NCBI GenBank assembly: GCA_900553465.1
Contig: USDT01000008.1
Span: forward strand, 1 to 64,000
Direction of reading: 5' to 3'
DNA: 64,000 nucleotides
DNA from: an uncultured Prevotella sp.
GTDB taxonomy: Bacteria; Bacteroidota; Bacteroidia; Bacteroidales; Bacteroidaceae
The notes under the pieces were generated by a model that worked only from the letters and a program-made list of their open reading frames with translations, was not told the origin of the DNA and searched no databases. This document shows positions 19,152-27,328 of the stretch, piece by piece. Each line of letters starts with the position of its first letter. Positions within the stretch are counted from its first letter, which is position 1. The translations under genes and the position numbers were made by a program.

Positions 19152-19544
19152 ATGAAAAGGATTCTTTTTATATCTCTTTTGCTGTTGGCTACAGTAAACA
19201 TTGCCATGGCACAGAAGAAATATGCTGAAATTAAATTTGAAAACACCACTTACGATTTTGGCAAATTTCCAGAAAGCGATCCGGTACAAAAATGTGTCTT
19301 CACATTTACAAATACCGGTAATATGCCTCTCATCATAAAACAGGCTATTGCAAGTTGTGGCTGCACAGTACCTTCTTACACCAAGAAACCGATTGAACCA
19401 GGAGAAAAAGGTCAGATAAAAGTTACTTACAGCGGAAGAGGAACATTCCCAGCACGCTTCAAGAAAACAATAACCGTGCGCACAAACGGAGTTAATGAAA
19501 CAGTGCGACTGTATATTGTAGGCGAAATGACTGAAGACAAATAA
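19152..19544 (+). CDS. DUF1573 domain secreted protein
   Basis: 130 residues. A signal peptide (MKRILFISLLLLATVNIAMA) precedes a single ASH/MSP-like immunoglobulin fold typical of DUF1573 (FENTTYDFGKFPESDPVQKCVFTFTNTGNMPLII, then ASCGCTVPSYTKKPIEPGEKGQIKVTY). The SCGCT motif is a hallmark of the family. These periplasmic or surface proteins are very common in Bacteroidetes, with no firmly assigned function. It has its own promoter and a 12-bp terminator, so it is a single-gene unit. Confidence 0.9.
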   Translation: MKRILFISLLLLATVNIAMAQKKYAEIKFENTTYDFGKFPESDPVQKCVFTFTNTGNMPLIIKQAIASCGCTVPSYTKKPIEPGEKGQIKVTYSGRGTFPARFKKTITVRTNGVNETVRLYIVGEMTEDK

Positions 19545-19575
19545 TATTAAAAATATCTTTATTAAAACACAACAT

Positions 19576-19615
19576 AATAATCTCCAATTACCAACACATG
19601 TATTTGGAGATTATT
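19576..19615 (+). terminator. Terminator of the DUF1573 gene
   Basis: AATAATCTCCAA (19576-19587) and TTGGAGATTATT (19604-19615) are perfect 12-bp inverted arms with a 16-nt loop, followed by TATTTT. Confidence 0.75.
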
Positions 19616-19682
19616 TATTTTATAAAAGTTATTTATACAGACAGCCAAGCATAAAACCGCAATAACATCTCCGTCGCATCGC

Positions 19683-20468
19683 ATGATATTTTATTTTTCA
19701 GCAACCGGCAATACAAGATGGGCAGCAGAACAAATTAGGAAAAACATTGTAGATGATTTGCTGTATATACCGGATATTATAAACAAACATGAATTCACCC
19801 TCAAAGACGGTGAACGTATAGGATTCTGCTTTCCTGTTCACGGATGGCGTCCCCCCATAATAGTTAGAGAATTTATAAGACAGCTCCGTTTCACCAACTA
19901 TAAAGACAATTTTTGCTATGCCGTGTGTACAGCCGGCGACACTGTAGGTGAAACCATTGAAATTCTCGAACAGGATCTTGCTATTGCTGGGATAAAACTC
20001 AACAGTTCATTTTCGCTCATTATGCCAGAGTCTTACGTCGGCATGCCATTCATGGACGTTGACACTCCGGAAAAAGAAAAACTTAAAATAACAGAGGCAG
20101 ACAAAACACTTGAAAAATACATAAGCCTCATCAAGACAAGACAGAACGGCCTGCAAGAACTCACAATCGGCCGGTGGCCTCGGATCAACAGCCGTATCAT
20201 AGGCCATTTGTTTCTGAAATATATTGTCAAGGACACACCTTTCAGAGTTGACAACGACAAATGTATCAAATGTGGCAAATGCGCAAGTTTATGTCCCGTT
20301 CATGACATCAAAGGTGGCGTCGGCCTCGAACCCGAATGGTTGCACAACGGCAAATGTCTGACATGCTTTGCATGCTATCACCACTGCCCGACAAAAGCCA
20401 TCAGTTTCGGTTCCAGAACAAAGAATAAAGGACAATACTGGTACGGACACCAAAAGACACAACATTAA
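19683..20468 (+). CDS. EFR1-type flavodoxin-ferredoxin fusion protein
   Basis: 261 residues. The N-terminus has a flavodoxin-like FMN site (IFYFSATGNTRWAAEQI, residues 2-18). The C-terminus carries two 4Fe-4S motifs, CIKCGKCASLCP and CLTCFACYHHCP (each CxxCxxCxxxCP), about residues 193-235. This is the EFR1 family ferrodoxin layout. It is a cytoplasmic electron-transfer protein; the partner enzyme is unknown. The M6 protease gene starts 21 bases downstream, so the two may be co-transcribed, though their roles look unrelated. Confidence 0.9.
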   Translation: MIFYFSATGNTRWAAEQIRKNIVDDLLYIPDIINKHEFTLKDGERIGFCFPVHGWRPPIIVREFIRQLRFTNYKDNFCYAVCTAGDTVGETIEILEQDLAIAGIKLNSSFSLIMPESYVGMPFMDVDTPEKEKLKITEADKTLEKYISLIKTRQNGLQELTIGRWPRINSRIIGHLFLKYIVKDTPFRVDNDKCIKCGKCASLCPVHDIKGGVGLEPEWLHNGKCLTCFACYHHCPTKAISFGSRTKNKGQYWYGHQKTQH

Positions 20469-20489
20469 AACAAACAAATTCCAAATAAT

Positions 20490-22277
20490 ATGAGACATTT
20501 TCTACTTATTGTCATGCTTATGGCATGTGCCGCCACTTCATGGGCTGCTAAAGCCAACCCGACTCCATTCTCTGTAAGACAGAGCGACGGCACCACAATC
20601 ACCGTCAGACTTCATGGCGACGAGAACTTCAGTTGGTACAGCACAATGGACAACGTGATACTTGCACGTTCAGGCAACAATTTCTACATTGCCGATATAG
20701 ATGCAATGGGCAACATCACACCGACCGCACAACTTGCACACGAAAAATCTGAACGCTCAATCAATGAGATTTCACTCGTAAAAAAACAGAACTTGAAGGC
20801 ATTTTTCTCCAGCGAAGCCGACAGCAACAGAAATTCCATGCGTCGCGAGCCGATCGCTCCGACATACAATCCGCCTTATTTTCCATGCACAGGCTCACCT
20901 ACAGCCATTGTCATCCTAGTCGATTTCAAAGACACAAAGTTCACAGTAAATGATCCACAGACTGTATTCGAACAGTACCTCAACGGTGAAAAACAAACAG
21001 AAATGGGATATGGCGAAAGCATGAACCACGGAAGTGTGGGGAAATTCTTCCGCGATATGAGTTTCGGGCAATATCAACCGGAATTTGACATTGTCGGACC
21101 TGTAACTTTGTCCAAAGAATTGTCATACTATGGAAAGAACAGTGGTTCGGTAAAAGATGTTAACTGTGCCGAAATGATAAAGGAAGCCTGCACTCTGGCA
21201 TCCACACAGATAGACTTCTCCACACCAAAATACGATATTAACGCTGACGGCATAGTCGATCTCGTATATATCATATACGCTGGATACGGAGAAAGCAATG
21301 GTGCCGATCCAAGTACTATCTGGCCAAAATCCGGAATAGGCAACTTTGGCGACTATAACGGTATGAGCGTACAGCGCTACGGATTGAATAATGAGCTCAA
21401 TGCCAATCCGGATGTCACAAGTGGCATATTCGCCACACCTAAGATAAACGGTATAGGTCTTTTCTGTCATGAGTTCTCGCATTGCCTTGGCCTTCCCGAC
21501 CTTTATCCTTATTCCGCCGCTGCACAAATAGACAATCAGGCAATGGAATACTGGAGCATTATGGACGCCGGCGAATACACATACTATGGCTACTGTCCCA
21601 CGGCTTACACAGCATGGGAACGCGAAGCTCTCGGCTGGCACACCATCACGACACTTGAAAACAATGCCTCCATCACAGCCATGCCTGTAAGCGACGGTGG
21701 ACAATCTTACAAAATGGTGAACGACGCAGACGAATCTGAATACATCGTAGTGGAAAACATTCAGAAAAAAGACTGGAACACCTACGCTATAGGGCACGGC
21801 CTCATTGCCTACCATGTGAAATGGCCTAAGAGCACTGTTGCCTTCAACGATCATCCCAACGAAACACCGGGGAAACCTGGCTTTGCTCTAATACCAGCCG
21901 ACGGCATACTGATTTCATCTTATAACAAAGACTATTCGACAGTCGAATATCAGAACAGCCACAAGGGTGATCCGTTCCCAGGAGCAAACAACATCACATC
22001 ACTGACCTTTGACAGAGGCCTGCCCAACTTCACTTGGTACACCGACGGACCAAAAGTAAACAAGGCGCTCAGAAACATCACAGAGGATACGGCCACCGGA
22101 ACAGTGACATTCAACTACGTGCACGATACAAGCACCAGCATCGGACTGCCATCTGTCATTCCGACAGAAAGCGACAACCGAGTTTATACCGTCAACGGCA
22201 CATATGTCGGAAACGACGCGTCCGCAGCAGGCAAAGGCATATACATTGTCGGAGGAAAAAAAATAATCATGAAATAA
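20490..22277 (+). CDS. M6 family metalloprotease with T9SS C-terminal signal
   Basis: 595 residues. Signal peptide 1-20, a propeptide-like region to about 125, then the catalytic domain with the zinc motif HEFSHCLGLPD (His327, Glu328, His331, Asp337) and a Met-turn region EYWSIMDAG. This matches the immune-inhibitor-A (M6) family. The extreme C-terminus (RVYTVNGTYVGNDASAAGKGIYIVGGKKIIMK split as strand, loop and G-IYIV strand) is a typical short Prevotella-like T9SS signal. The enzyme is therefore probably secreted or surface-bound and degrades host or dietary proteins (inference). A strong terminator follows. Confidence 0.9.
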   Translation: MRHFLLIVMLMACAATSWAAKANPTPFSVRQSDGTTITVRLHGDENFSWYSTMDNVILARSGNNFYIADIDAMGNITPTAQLAHEKSERSINEISLVKKQNLKAFFSSEADSNRNSMRREPIAPTYNPPYFPCTGSPTAIVILVDFKDTKFTVNDPQTVFEQYLNGEKQTEMGYGESMNHGSVGKFFRDMSFGQYQPEFDIVGPVTLSKELSYYGKNSGSVKDVNCAEMIKEACTLASTQIDFSTPKYDINADGIVDLVYIIYAGYGESNGADPSTIWPKSGIGNFGDYNGMSVQRYGLNNELNANPDVTSGIFATPKINGIGLFCHEFSHCLGLPDLYPYSAAAQIDNQAMEYWSIMDAGEYTYYGYCPTAYTAWEREALGWHTITTLENNASITAMPVSDGGQSYKMVNDADESEYIVVENIQKKDWNTYAIGHGLIAYHVKWPKSTVAFNDHPNETPGKPGFALIPADGILISSYNKDYSTVEYQNSHKGDPFPGANNITSLTFDRGLPNFTWYTDGPKVNKALRNITEDTATGTVTFNYVHDTSTSIGLPSVIPTESDNRVYTVNGTYVGNDASAAGKGIYIVGGKKIIMK

Positions 22278-22297
22278 AAATAAATTCTCAGAAAAGG

Positions 22298-22327
22298 AAC
22301 AGTGGTACGATTTCTCGTACCACTGTT
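22298..22327 (+). terminator. Terminator of the M6 protease gene
   Basis: AACAGTGGTACGA (22298-22310) pairs perfectly with TCGTACCACTGTT (22315-22327) around a four-base loop, followed by a T run. Confidence 0.9.
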
Positions 22328-22474
22328 TTTTTATTACAATGATACTTATCCATCAGAGGATTATTCTATTCATAAACACACTCGTACATGATTTTTACAT
22401 TATCAGTAAATGTATCTTAAGAAATGTGCCATATTATATGAATAACTCCATTAACCGGCAAACGAAATACCCAT

Positions 22475-23044
22475 CTAAATATAAAATTCCGTTTCTCCTA
22501 TTTTTATCTTGAACTTATCCACATGACATCCGCGACTGATTCTTTTATCAATCAACTTTCCGTTCAAAAATGTCAGATAATAATTCTCACCGTCATATAC
22601 CGACTGACTCCATGTCCCGCCTGTCCGCTGTGCCTCATACTCCTGCGGATAATATTTCTTAAGATAATACATATAAGCCCACTCGTCCATATCAAAAAGC
22701 ATTTCCGGATAAGAATTTGCCGCAACCATTGTGAACAGAACATCACGCCCACCTACCCTGCATACAAAATGAAATGGACTGACACGCCAGACCCAGCCCT
22801 GTGAATTATAAAACAAAATATATCTTTTTATTGAATCATTAATATCTATACAACCTACATTCACCATGAAATTCCTGTTACCGCTCTCTTTCTCCTTATC
22901 TTCTGTAAAGGCTGTTATCTCACGCTCCAATTCCTTGTTGTTAAGCTCCAGAAAGCATTCCTCCGGACGCGTGTCATGTCTGCATCCCGAAAGAAAGAAC
23001 AGACATATCGATAAGAACGCAACTATCTTCAATTCTTTTTTCAT
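22475..23044 (-). CDS. Lipoprotein, paralogue of the next gene
   Basis: 189 residues. Hydrophobic N-terminus and lipobox FLSGC (Cys21) indicate a lipoprotein. It aligns along its length with the 23055-23558 protein: both have L-x-(I/L)-(K/N)-N-(S/K)-E-LE, G-x-R-(N/D)-F-x-V-N, N-D-S-I, D-V-L-x-T-M and K-K-Y-(Y/F)-P-(Q/E)-E-Y blocks, then (G/N)-K-(L/I)-I-D-K-R. I recognise no known family. The gene sits 10 bases downstream of its paralogue and next to a broken JAB-like gene, so both may be immunity or accessory proteins of that locus (inference). Confidence 0.65.
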   Translation of the reverse strand: MKKELKIVAFLSICLFFLSGCRHDTRPEECFLELNNKELEREITAFTEDKEKESGNRNFMVNVGCIDINDSIKRYILFYNSQGWVWRVSPFHFVCRVGGRDVLFTMVAANSYPEMLFDMDEWAYMYYLKKYYPQEYEAQRTGGTWSQSVYDGENYYLTFLNGKLIDKRISRGCHVDKFKIKIGETEFYI

Positions 23045-23054
23045 AATTATGATA

Positions 23055-23558
23055 TTATATCCATTCCATACGTTTATCTATAATCTTACCATACAGGAAA
23101 GTGACTGTACAGTTCTTGTATCTTATCTGAGGAGGATACAATTTCTTTCCGGCTTTATACAGTCTGTACTCTTCCGGAAAGTATTTTTTCATGAAATATT
23201 CTTTTTCCTCTTTCCTCATTCTGAACAGAGGATGTTTGCGGTCATATCCTGCCATCATCGTGACAAGGACATCATAATCTCCGGCCTTGCTTACAAATTC
23301 AAACGGATAATCCCATGAGGTTGATGAGAAATCACAATAAAGTCTGCAACAGCTTATTGAATCATTCACCTGCCAATAATGCATGTTAACGACAAAATCT
23401 CTGCCACCATAAAGCATTTTCTTTTCATCGGCAAAATCTATTATAATCTTTTCCAGCTCACTGTTCTTTATTCTCAGCAAGTGTCTGTACTCAGTCTTGC
23501 TGCATGAGAAAAGGCATGCAAGCAGAACCATTAATATAATAATTCTGTTCATCATCAT
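23055..23558 (-). CDS. Lipoprotein, paralogue of the previous gene
   Basis: 167 residues from the chosen start. An upstream ATG at 23567 is in frame, but the GGAGG between it and the ATGATGATG cluster favours the downstream start, which also gives a cleaner signal peptide (MNRIIILMVLLACLFSC, lipobox LFSC). The protein shares the block pattern of the neighbouring lipoprotein and probably arose by tandem duplication. It abuts the end of the frameshifted JAB-like gene, as an immunity gene would follow a toxin gene (inference). Function is unknown. Confidence 0.65.
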   Translation of the reverse strand: MMMNRIIILMVLLACLFSCSKTEYRHLLRIKNSELEKIIIDFADEKKMLYGGRDFVVNMHYWQVNDSISCCRLYCDFSSTSWDYPFEFVSKAGDYDVLVTMMAGYDRKHPLFRMRKEEKEYFMKKYFPEEYRLYKAGKKLYPPQIRYKNCTVTFLYGKIIDKRMEWI

Positions 23559-23913
23559 TACCTCCATTTTATCTCTTTAGGAAACATCAAACCATTACCA
23601 TTAACTGAAACATTATACAATTTATACGTACTTGTTACCAGAATATTTACAATACCTTCAAAATAATTATTAGCCATTGATATATCTTCTGAACTGACCA
23701 TTAGAGGATTATACATATCATCAGTCATATATGAATGTGTGTGTACTTCTCCAGTAGCCTCATACATACTTCCATTAATTTCACATAAGCCATGTCATCT
23801 TTTACGATAAAATAATTACCTGAAGATCGATATGTATTTCCGTTCTCTTTAATCGCTCTGATCACCGAAAGCAAAGTTATAGAATTATTTTGCATGACAG
23901 TTGTTGTGGGCAT
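23558..23913 (-). pseudogene. Frameshifted JAB/JAMM-like domain remnant
   Basis: Two overlapping minus-strand frames join into one protein if one base is added near 23781-23784 (GCTTATGTnGAAATT). The joined product reads YFIVKDDMAYV-EINGSMYEATGEVHTHSYMTDD, then SSEDISMANNYFEG. It carries a JAMM-like metal motif: Glu, His-Thr-His, 13 residues, Ser-x-x-Asp. JAB folds of this kind occur in RadC-like proteins and as DUF4329/JAB-like toxins at the end of polymorphic toxins. The frame extends a few codons above the ATG at 23913 and then meets a stop, so the 5' part is also missing. It is most likely the decayed end of a larger protein. Confidence 0.5.
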
Positions 23914-24752
23914 TTTTTTTGAGGTGACTATGTCAAAAACAAAGGCTTATCCGGTAAATATTCCGGAAAAGAAAATCAATTATAAATTATGACCAATATA
24001 AAAAAGTAAGAAGAATATATTTATAGCAGTCAGCCCGATGAACCATTACTGCAAGAAAAATACACAAATCCCGGGCTTTACTTCTCAACAGATATACGCA
24101 TTTTTAAAGAAAACTCACGGGACCAACTTACAGTTTTTCTTGACTTTTTTTTGACAAAATAAATTCGGAAAATAGATGTCGTGAAATGTTAAATCCAATG
24201 TTTGAAAGCCTGTTCCGGGTTGTATGCTATCTTCATCTATCCTATAAAGTAGTACGGAATAATTAATCCGGCGTTCCGATAATGCCCATATTATGGTATG
24301 ATTAAGCCTGTATCAGGGTGTGATATTGTGCGTTTCAGCCCATGATATGGGCAATATCGCATGCTGAAACGGTGCTTATTGCAGGACAGAGAAATTCTTA
24401 TTTGCAGTAAGTCATTGATGTTCAACATTTTGAGCAAAGCTCTTATTTTTCGAGAATTTGCATCCGAAGGAAAGTCTGGCTGCAAATATTCGATTATTTT
24501 TCGGGGTAGAACAGAAAACTCAGACGAAAAAATCACAGGATGCTGAAAAACTGTAAGTGCCACATATTGCTTTTATCTCAGCAGAATAAAAACAACACTG
24601 ATTCAGAATTTAAAACTATGCCTTATTGCAAAGCAATCCACACAGAAATTCTACTAAACCGCAAAAATACCGAAGGATAACAAAAAGAAAGCGCGTACAT
24701 GCTGTCTGCCTGCAACATGTATGCGCTCTTTAAAAATATATGGACGCAAAGC
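23914..24752. other. Intergenic region with repeat copy A
   Basis: 839 bases without a supported gene. It contains repeat copy A (about 24090-24620). The rest is AT-rich with no visible signal; the yggS gene ends at its right edge. Confidence 0.6.
24090..24620 (+). repeat. Dispersed 0.5-kb intergenic repeat, copy A
   Basis: The core runs from ACTTACAGTTTTTC (24126-24139) to GAAAAACTGTAAGT (24545-24558), two perfect 14-bp inverted arms 433 bp end to end. Left of it is TTTTTAAAGAAAAC, shared by all copies. Right of it a flank similar to copy B continues for roughly 60 bases. Inside are TTGACTTTTTTTTGACAAAATAAA-type sequence, three degenerate 23-25-bp units (AAGCCTGTATCAGGGTGTGA is one), a small palindrome GCCCAT-GAT-ATGGGC, GCATGCTGAAACGG, and the block TTATTTTTCGGGGTAGAACA. 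The 61-codon frame at 24361-24546 is not conserved in copies C and D. Confidence 0.85.
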
Positions 24753-25430
24753 TCAATATTGTCTTTCGCCAAAGATGGCAGTCCCCACCCTGACCATTGT
24801 AGAGCGGCACTGCACTGCTATATGGTAATCGTGGCTCATCCCCCAACTGCGTTCGCAGAATCTGTCGTCATCGGCAAAATATTTCTGCTTCACCTCATCG
24901 AAGAACGAAGCCGCGAGATTGAACTCCGAGCGGATCTGCTGTTCGTCATCCACATTTGAGGCCATCATCATAAGACCGCATATGCACACATGGTCGAGCG
25001 TGCGCCATTCTCCGGATTCGAGCAGACTGCGGCAATCGTCGAGCGACAGTCCGTATTTGGTCTCCTCCTCTGCAATATGGAGTTCGAGCAGAACCTTTAT
25101 GACACGTCCGTTCGCTGAGGCCTGACGGTTGATCTCCTTCAACAGCTTCAGCGAGTCCACGGCCTCTATCATGGCAATGTAAGGTGCAATGTATTTCACC
25201 TTGTTTGTCTGCAGATGGCCTATGAAGTGCCACTCTATGTCCTGCGGCAGAACCTTTGCCTTCACGGCCAGCTCCTGTTCGCGGCTCTCGCCGAACACAC
25301 GCTGACCGGCGCCGTATGCCTCCATGATGCACTCAGAGGGATGGAATTTGCTGATTGCAACAAGACGCACACCCTCAGGCAGCGCCTCCTTCACCTCGCG
25401 CAGATTGCGTGCCACGTCAGTGTCCATCAC
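24753..25430 (-). CDS. yggS: YggS/PLPBP family pyridoxal phosphate homeostasis protein
   Basis: 225 residues, the usual length. The PLP-binding lysine lies in VRLVAISKFHP (about residue 28). FGESREQEL, EWHFIGHLQTNKVKYI and the C-terminal SWGMSHDYHIAVQCRSTMVRVGTAIFG are family signatures. Members bind PLP without enzyme activity and keep free PLP and amino-acid pools balanced (known for YggS and PROSC). The start codon overlaps the DUF4494 gene by 4 bp (25427-25430), so the two form an operon. Confidence 0.93.
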   Translation of the reverse strand: MMDTDVARNLREVKEALPEGVRLVAISKFHPSECIMEAYGAGQRVFGESREQELAVKAKVLPQDIEWHFIGHLQTNKVKYIAPYIAMIEAVDSLKLLKEINRQASANGRVIKVLLELHIAEEETKYGLSLDDCRSLLESGEWRTLDHVCICGLMMMASNVDDEQQIRSEFNLAASFFDEVKQKYFADDDRFCERSWGMSHDYHIAVQCRSTMVRVGTAIFGERQY

Positions 25431-25933
25431 GCAGTCTCCTCCTGAGTTTCGTATTCCGGTCTGTCGTCGCGTTCCTCTTTCTTCAGCGGAGCGTTGTGCT
25501 CATACACATCCATTATCTTTGTCTCAGATATGTTGGCGATCATATAGTCGATAGCCGAACCGCTCATCATATCCTCAATGTTCTTCACCGCACCGTTGAA
25601 GTCGGACGCCTGCACAAGATAGTTCACGCTCGTGCGCTTCTCCTTCTCGGTCTTCTCGTCCAGTGTGATGAACGTCAGTTTCGCCTTGTACCAGCGGTCG
25701 TCTGTCTCGCTGTCACTGAAAAACACCTCACCATAAGATGCTGGTGTGATATTCTTCACCTCGAATTCACCGCTTATATAGGGTTCCATCTCTTTTGTTA
25801 TGGTTTCCTCTGCCTCTCCAAAACTCAGAGCATCTACCACATAGGTCTCGCTCACCTTCTTCTGTCCGCCGTCTTCGGCCTGGCGGTCGTAACGTACGGT
25901 TGTCTCAAACCAATTAGTTGTTCTCGATCTCAT
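25427..25933 (-). CDS. DUF4494 domain protein
   Basis: 168 residues without signal peptide. The sequence NWFETTVRYDRQAEDGGQKKVSETYVVDALSFGEAEETI ... FFSDSETDDRWYKAKLTFITLDEKTEKEKRTSVNYLVQASDF is typical of this Bacteroidetes-specific family, which has two similar halves of beta-rich structure. Function is unknown; translational coupling to the PLP homeostasis gene suggests a link in amino-acid or cofactor balance, but this is only context. The C-terminal 20 residues are charged and probably disordered. Confidence 0.85.
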   Translation of the reverse strand: MRSRTTNWFETTVRYDRQAEDGGQKKVSETYVVDALSFGEAEETITKEMEPYISGEFEVKNITPASYGEVFFSDSETDDRWYKAKLTFITLDEKTEKEKRTSVNYLVQASDFNGAVKNIEDMMSGSAIDYMIANISETKIMDVYEHNAPLKKEERDDRPEYETQEETA

Positions 25934-26062
25934 ATATTCACTTTAAATGTTGATGTGATTCTTTTTTTCGGCGGCAAAAGTAGCAATTTATTCCGAAAAA
26001 CGCATAACGAAAAATGCTAAATGAAGACATGCGATAATAAAATCATAAAAATGTCATACGCC

Positions 26063-26094
26063 TTGGCCTAATATAAATTTATTTATTAACTTTG
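26063..26094 (+). promoter_or_regulatory. Promoter of the aminotransferase-permease operon
   Basis: TTG (26063-26065) and the -7 box TAACTTTG (26087-26094) are spaced by 21 bp, matching the Bacteroidetes promoter. The start codon is 28 bases downstream. Confidence 0.65.
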
Positions 26095-26122
26095 CCGGAA
26101 AATAAAATTTTACAACTGTACA

Positions 26123-27328
26123 ATGCCAGAAATATCAACCCGCGGACTTGAAATGCCCGAATCGCCGATCAGAAAGCTTGCACCGCTGGCCAACGATGCG
26201 AAGAAACGCGGCATAAAGGTCTATCATCTTAATATAGGACAGCCCGACCTGCCAACACCGCAGGTGGGACTTGACGCACTGAAGCACATCGACCGCACAG
26301 TGCTGGAGTATTCTCCGTCGCAGGGCATACAGTCGTACAGGGAGAAACTCACAAAATATTACAAGAGATTCAACATCAACGTCGATGCCGACGACATCAT
26401 CATAACGGCAGGCGGATCTGAAGCCGTGCTGTTCGCATTCATGTCGTGCCTCAATCCGGGCGACGAGATTATCATCCCGGAACCGGCATACGCCAACTAC
26501 ATGGCATTCGCCATATCGGCCGGAGCTAAGATACGCACCATTGCCACAACCATCGAGGAAGGATTCTCACTGCCTAAGGTAGAGAAGTTCGAGGAGCTCA
26601 TCAATGAGCACACACGTGCCATCATGATATGCAACCCGAACAACCCGACAGGCTATCTATACACCCGCAGGGAGATGAACCAGATACGCGATCTGGTGAA
26701 AAAATACGATCTTTACCTTTTCTCCGACGAGGTTTACCGCGAATACATATACACCGGCTCGCCCTACATCAGCGCATGCCATCTTGAAGGCATAGAGCAG
26801 AACGTGATACTTATCGACTCCGTGTCGAAAAGATACAGCGAGTGTGGTATTAGAATAGGTGCACTCATAACAAAGAATCCGGAGGTAAGAGCCGCTGTAA
26901 TGAAGTTGTGCCAGGCCCGCCTGTCACCACCACTGATAGGACAGATCGTGGCAGAGGCATCACTTGATGCACCCGAAGAATATTACCGCGACGTTTACGA
27001 CGAATATGTGGAACGCCGCAAATGCCTCATCGACGGACTTAACCGTATACCCGGCGTATACTCGCCTATACCTATGGGCGCGTTCTACACCGTGGCCAAA
27101 CTGCCGGTGGACAGTTCAGAAAACTTCTGTCGTTGGTGTCTTGAGGAATTTTCATATGAAGGTGAGACTGTAATGCTCGCTCCCGCTGCAGGATTCTATA
27201 CCACACCGGGGGCAGGCAACAATGAGGTGAGAATAGCATACGTACTGAAAAAAGAAGATCTGGAGCGCGCGCTCGTTGTTCTGAAAAAGGCATTAGAGGC
27301 ATACCCAGGACGCACTGATGACGAATAA
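26123..27328 (+). CDS. Class I/II PLP-dependent aminotransferase
   Basis: 401 residues. Fold-type I signatures are visible: HLNIGQPDLPTP near the N-terminus, ITAGGSEAVLFA, ICNPNNPTGYLY, LFSDEVYREY, the PLP-lysine in IDSVSKRYSECGIRIG, and the C-terminal NEVRIAYVLKKEDLERAL (arginine that binds the substrate carboxylate). It is of the aspartate/aromatic aminotransferase group; the exact amino acid is not determined. The stop codon directly abuts the ATG of the permease gene. Confidence 0.9.
   Translation: MPEISTRGLEMPESPIRKLAPLANDAKKRGIKVYHLNIGQPDLPTPQVGLDALKHIDRTVLEYSPSQGIQSYREKLTKYYKRFNINVDADDIIITAGGSEAVLFAFMSCLNPGDEIIIPEPAYANYMAFAISAGAKIRTIATTIEEGFSLPKVEKFEELINEHTRAIMICNPNNPTGYLYTRREMNQIRDLVKKYDLYLFSDEVYREYIYTGSPYISACHLEGIEQNVILIDSVSKRYSECGIRIGALITKNPEVRAAVMKLCQARLSPPLIGQIVAEASLDAPEEYYRDVYDEYVERRKCLIDGLNRIPGVYSPIPMGAFYTVAKLPVDSSENFCRWCLEEFSYEGETVMLAPAAGFYTTPGAGNNEVRIAYVLKKEDLERALVVLKKALEAYPGRTDDE

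Noticed and set aside
24361..24546. 61-residue reading frame similar to the one at 60238-60423
   Set aside because: The two frames are homologous because they lie at the same place in repeat copies A and B. In copies C and D the equivalent frame stops after 17 and 4 codons, so it is not a conserved protein.
24126..24558. Simple MITE with terminal inverted repeats
   Set aside because: The 14-bp arms look like transposon ends, but similarity between copies extends well beyond both arms and I see no target-site duplication, so I kept the neutral term dispersed repeat.
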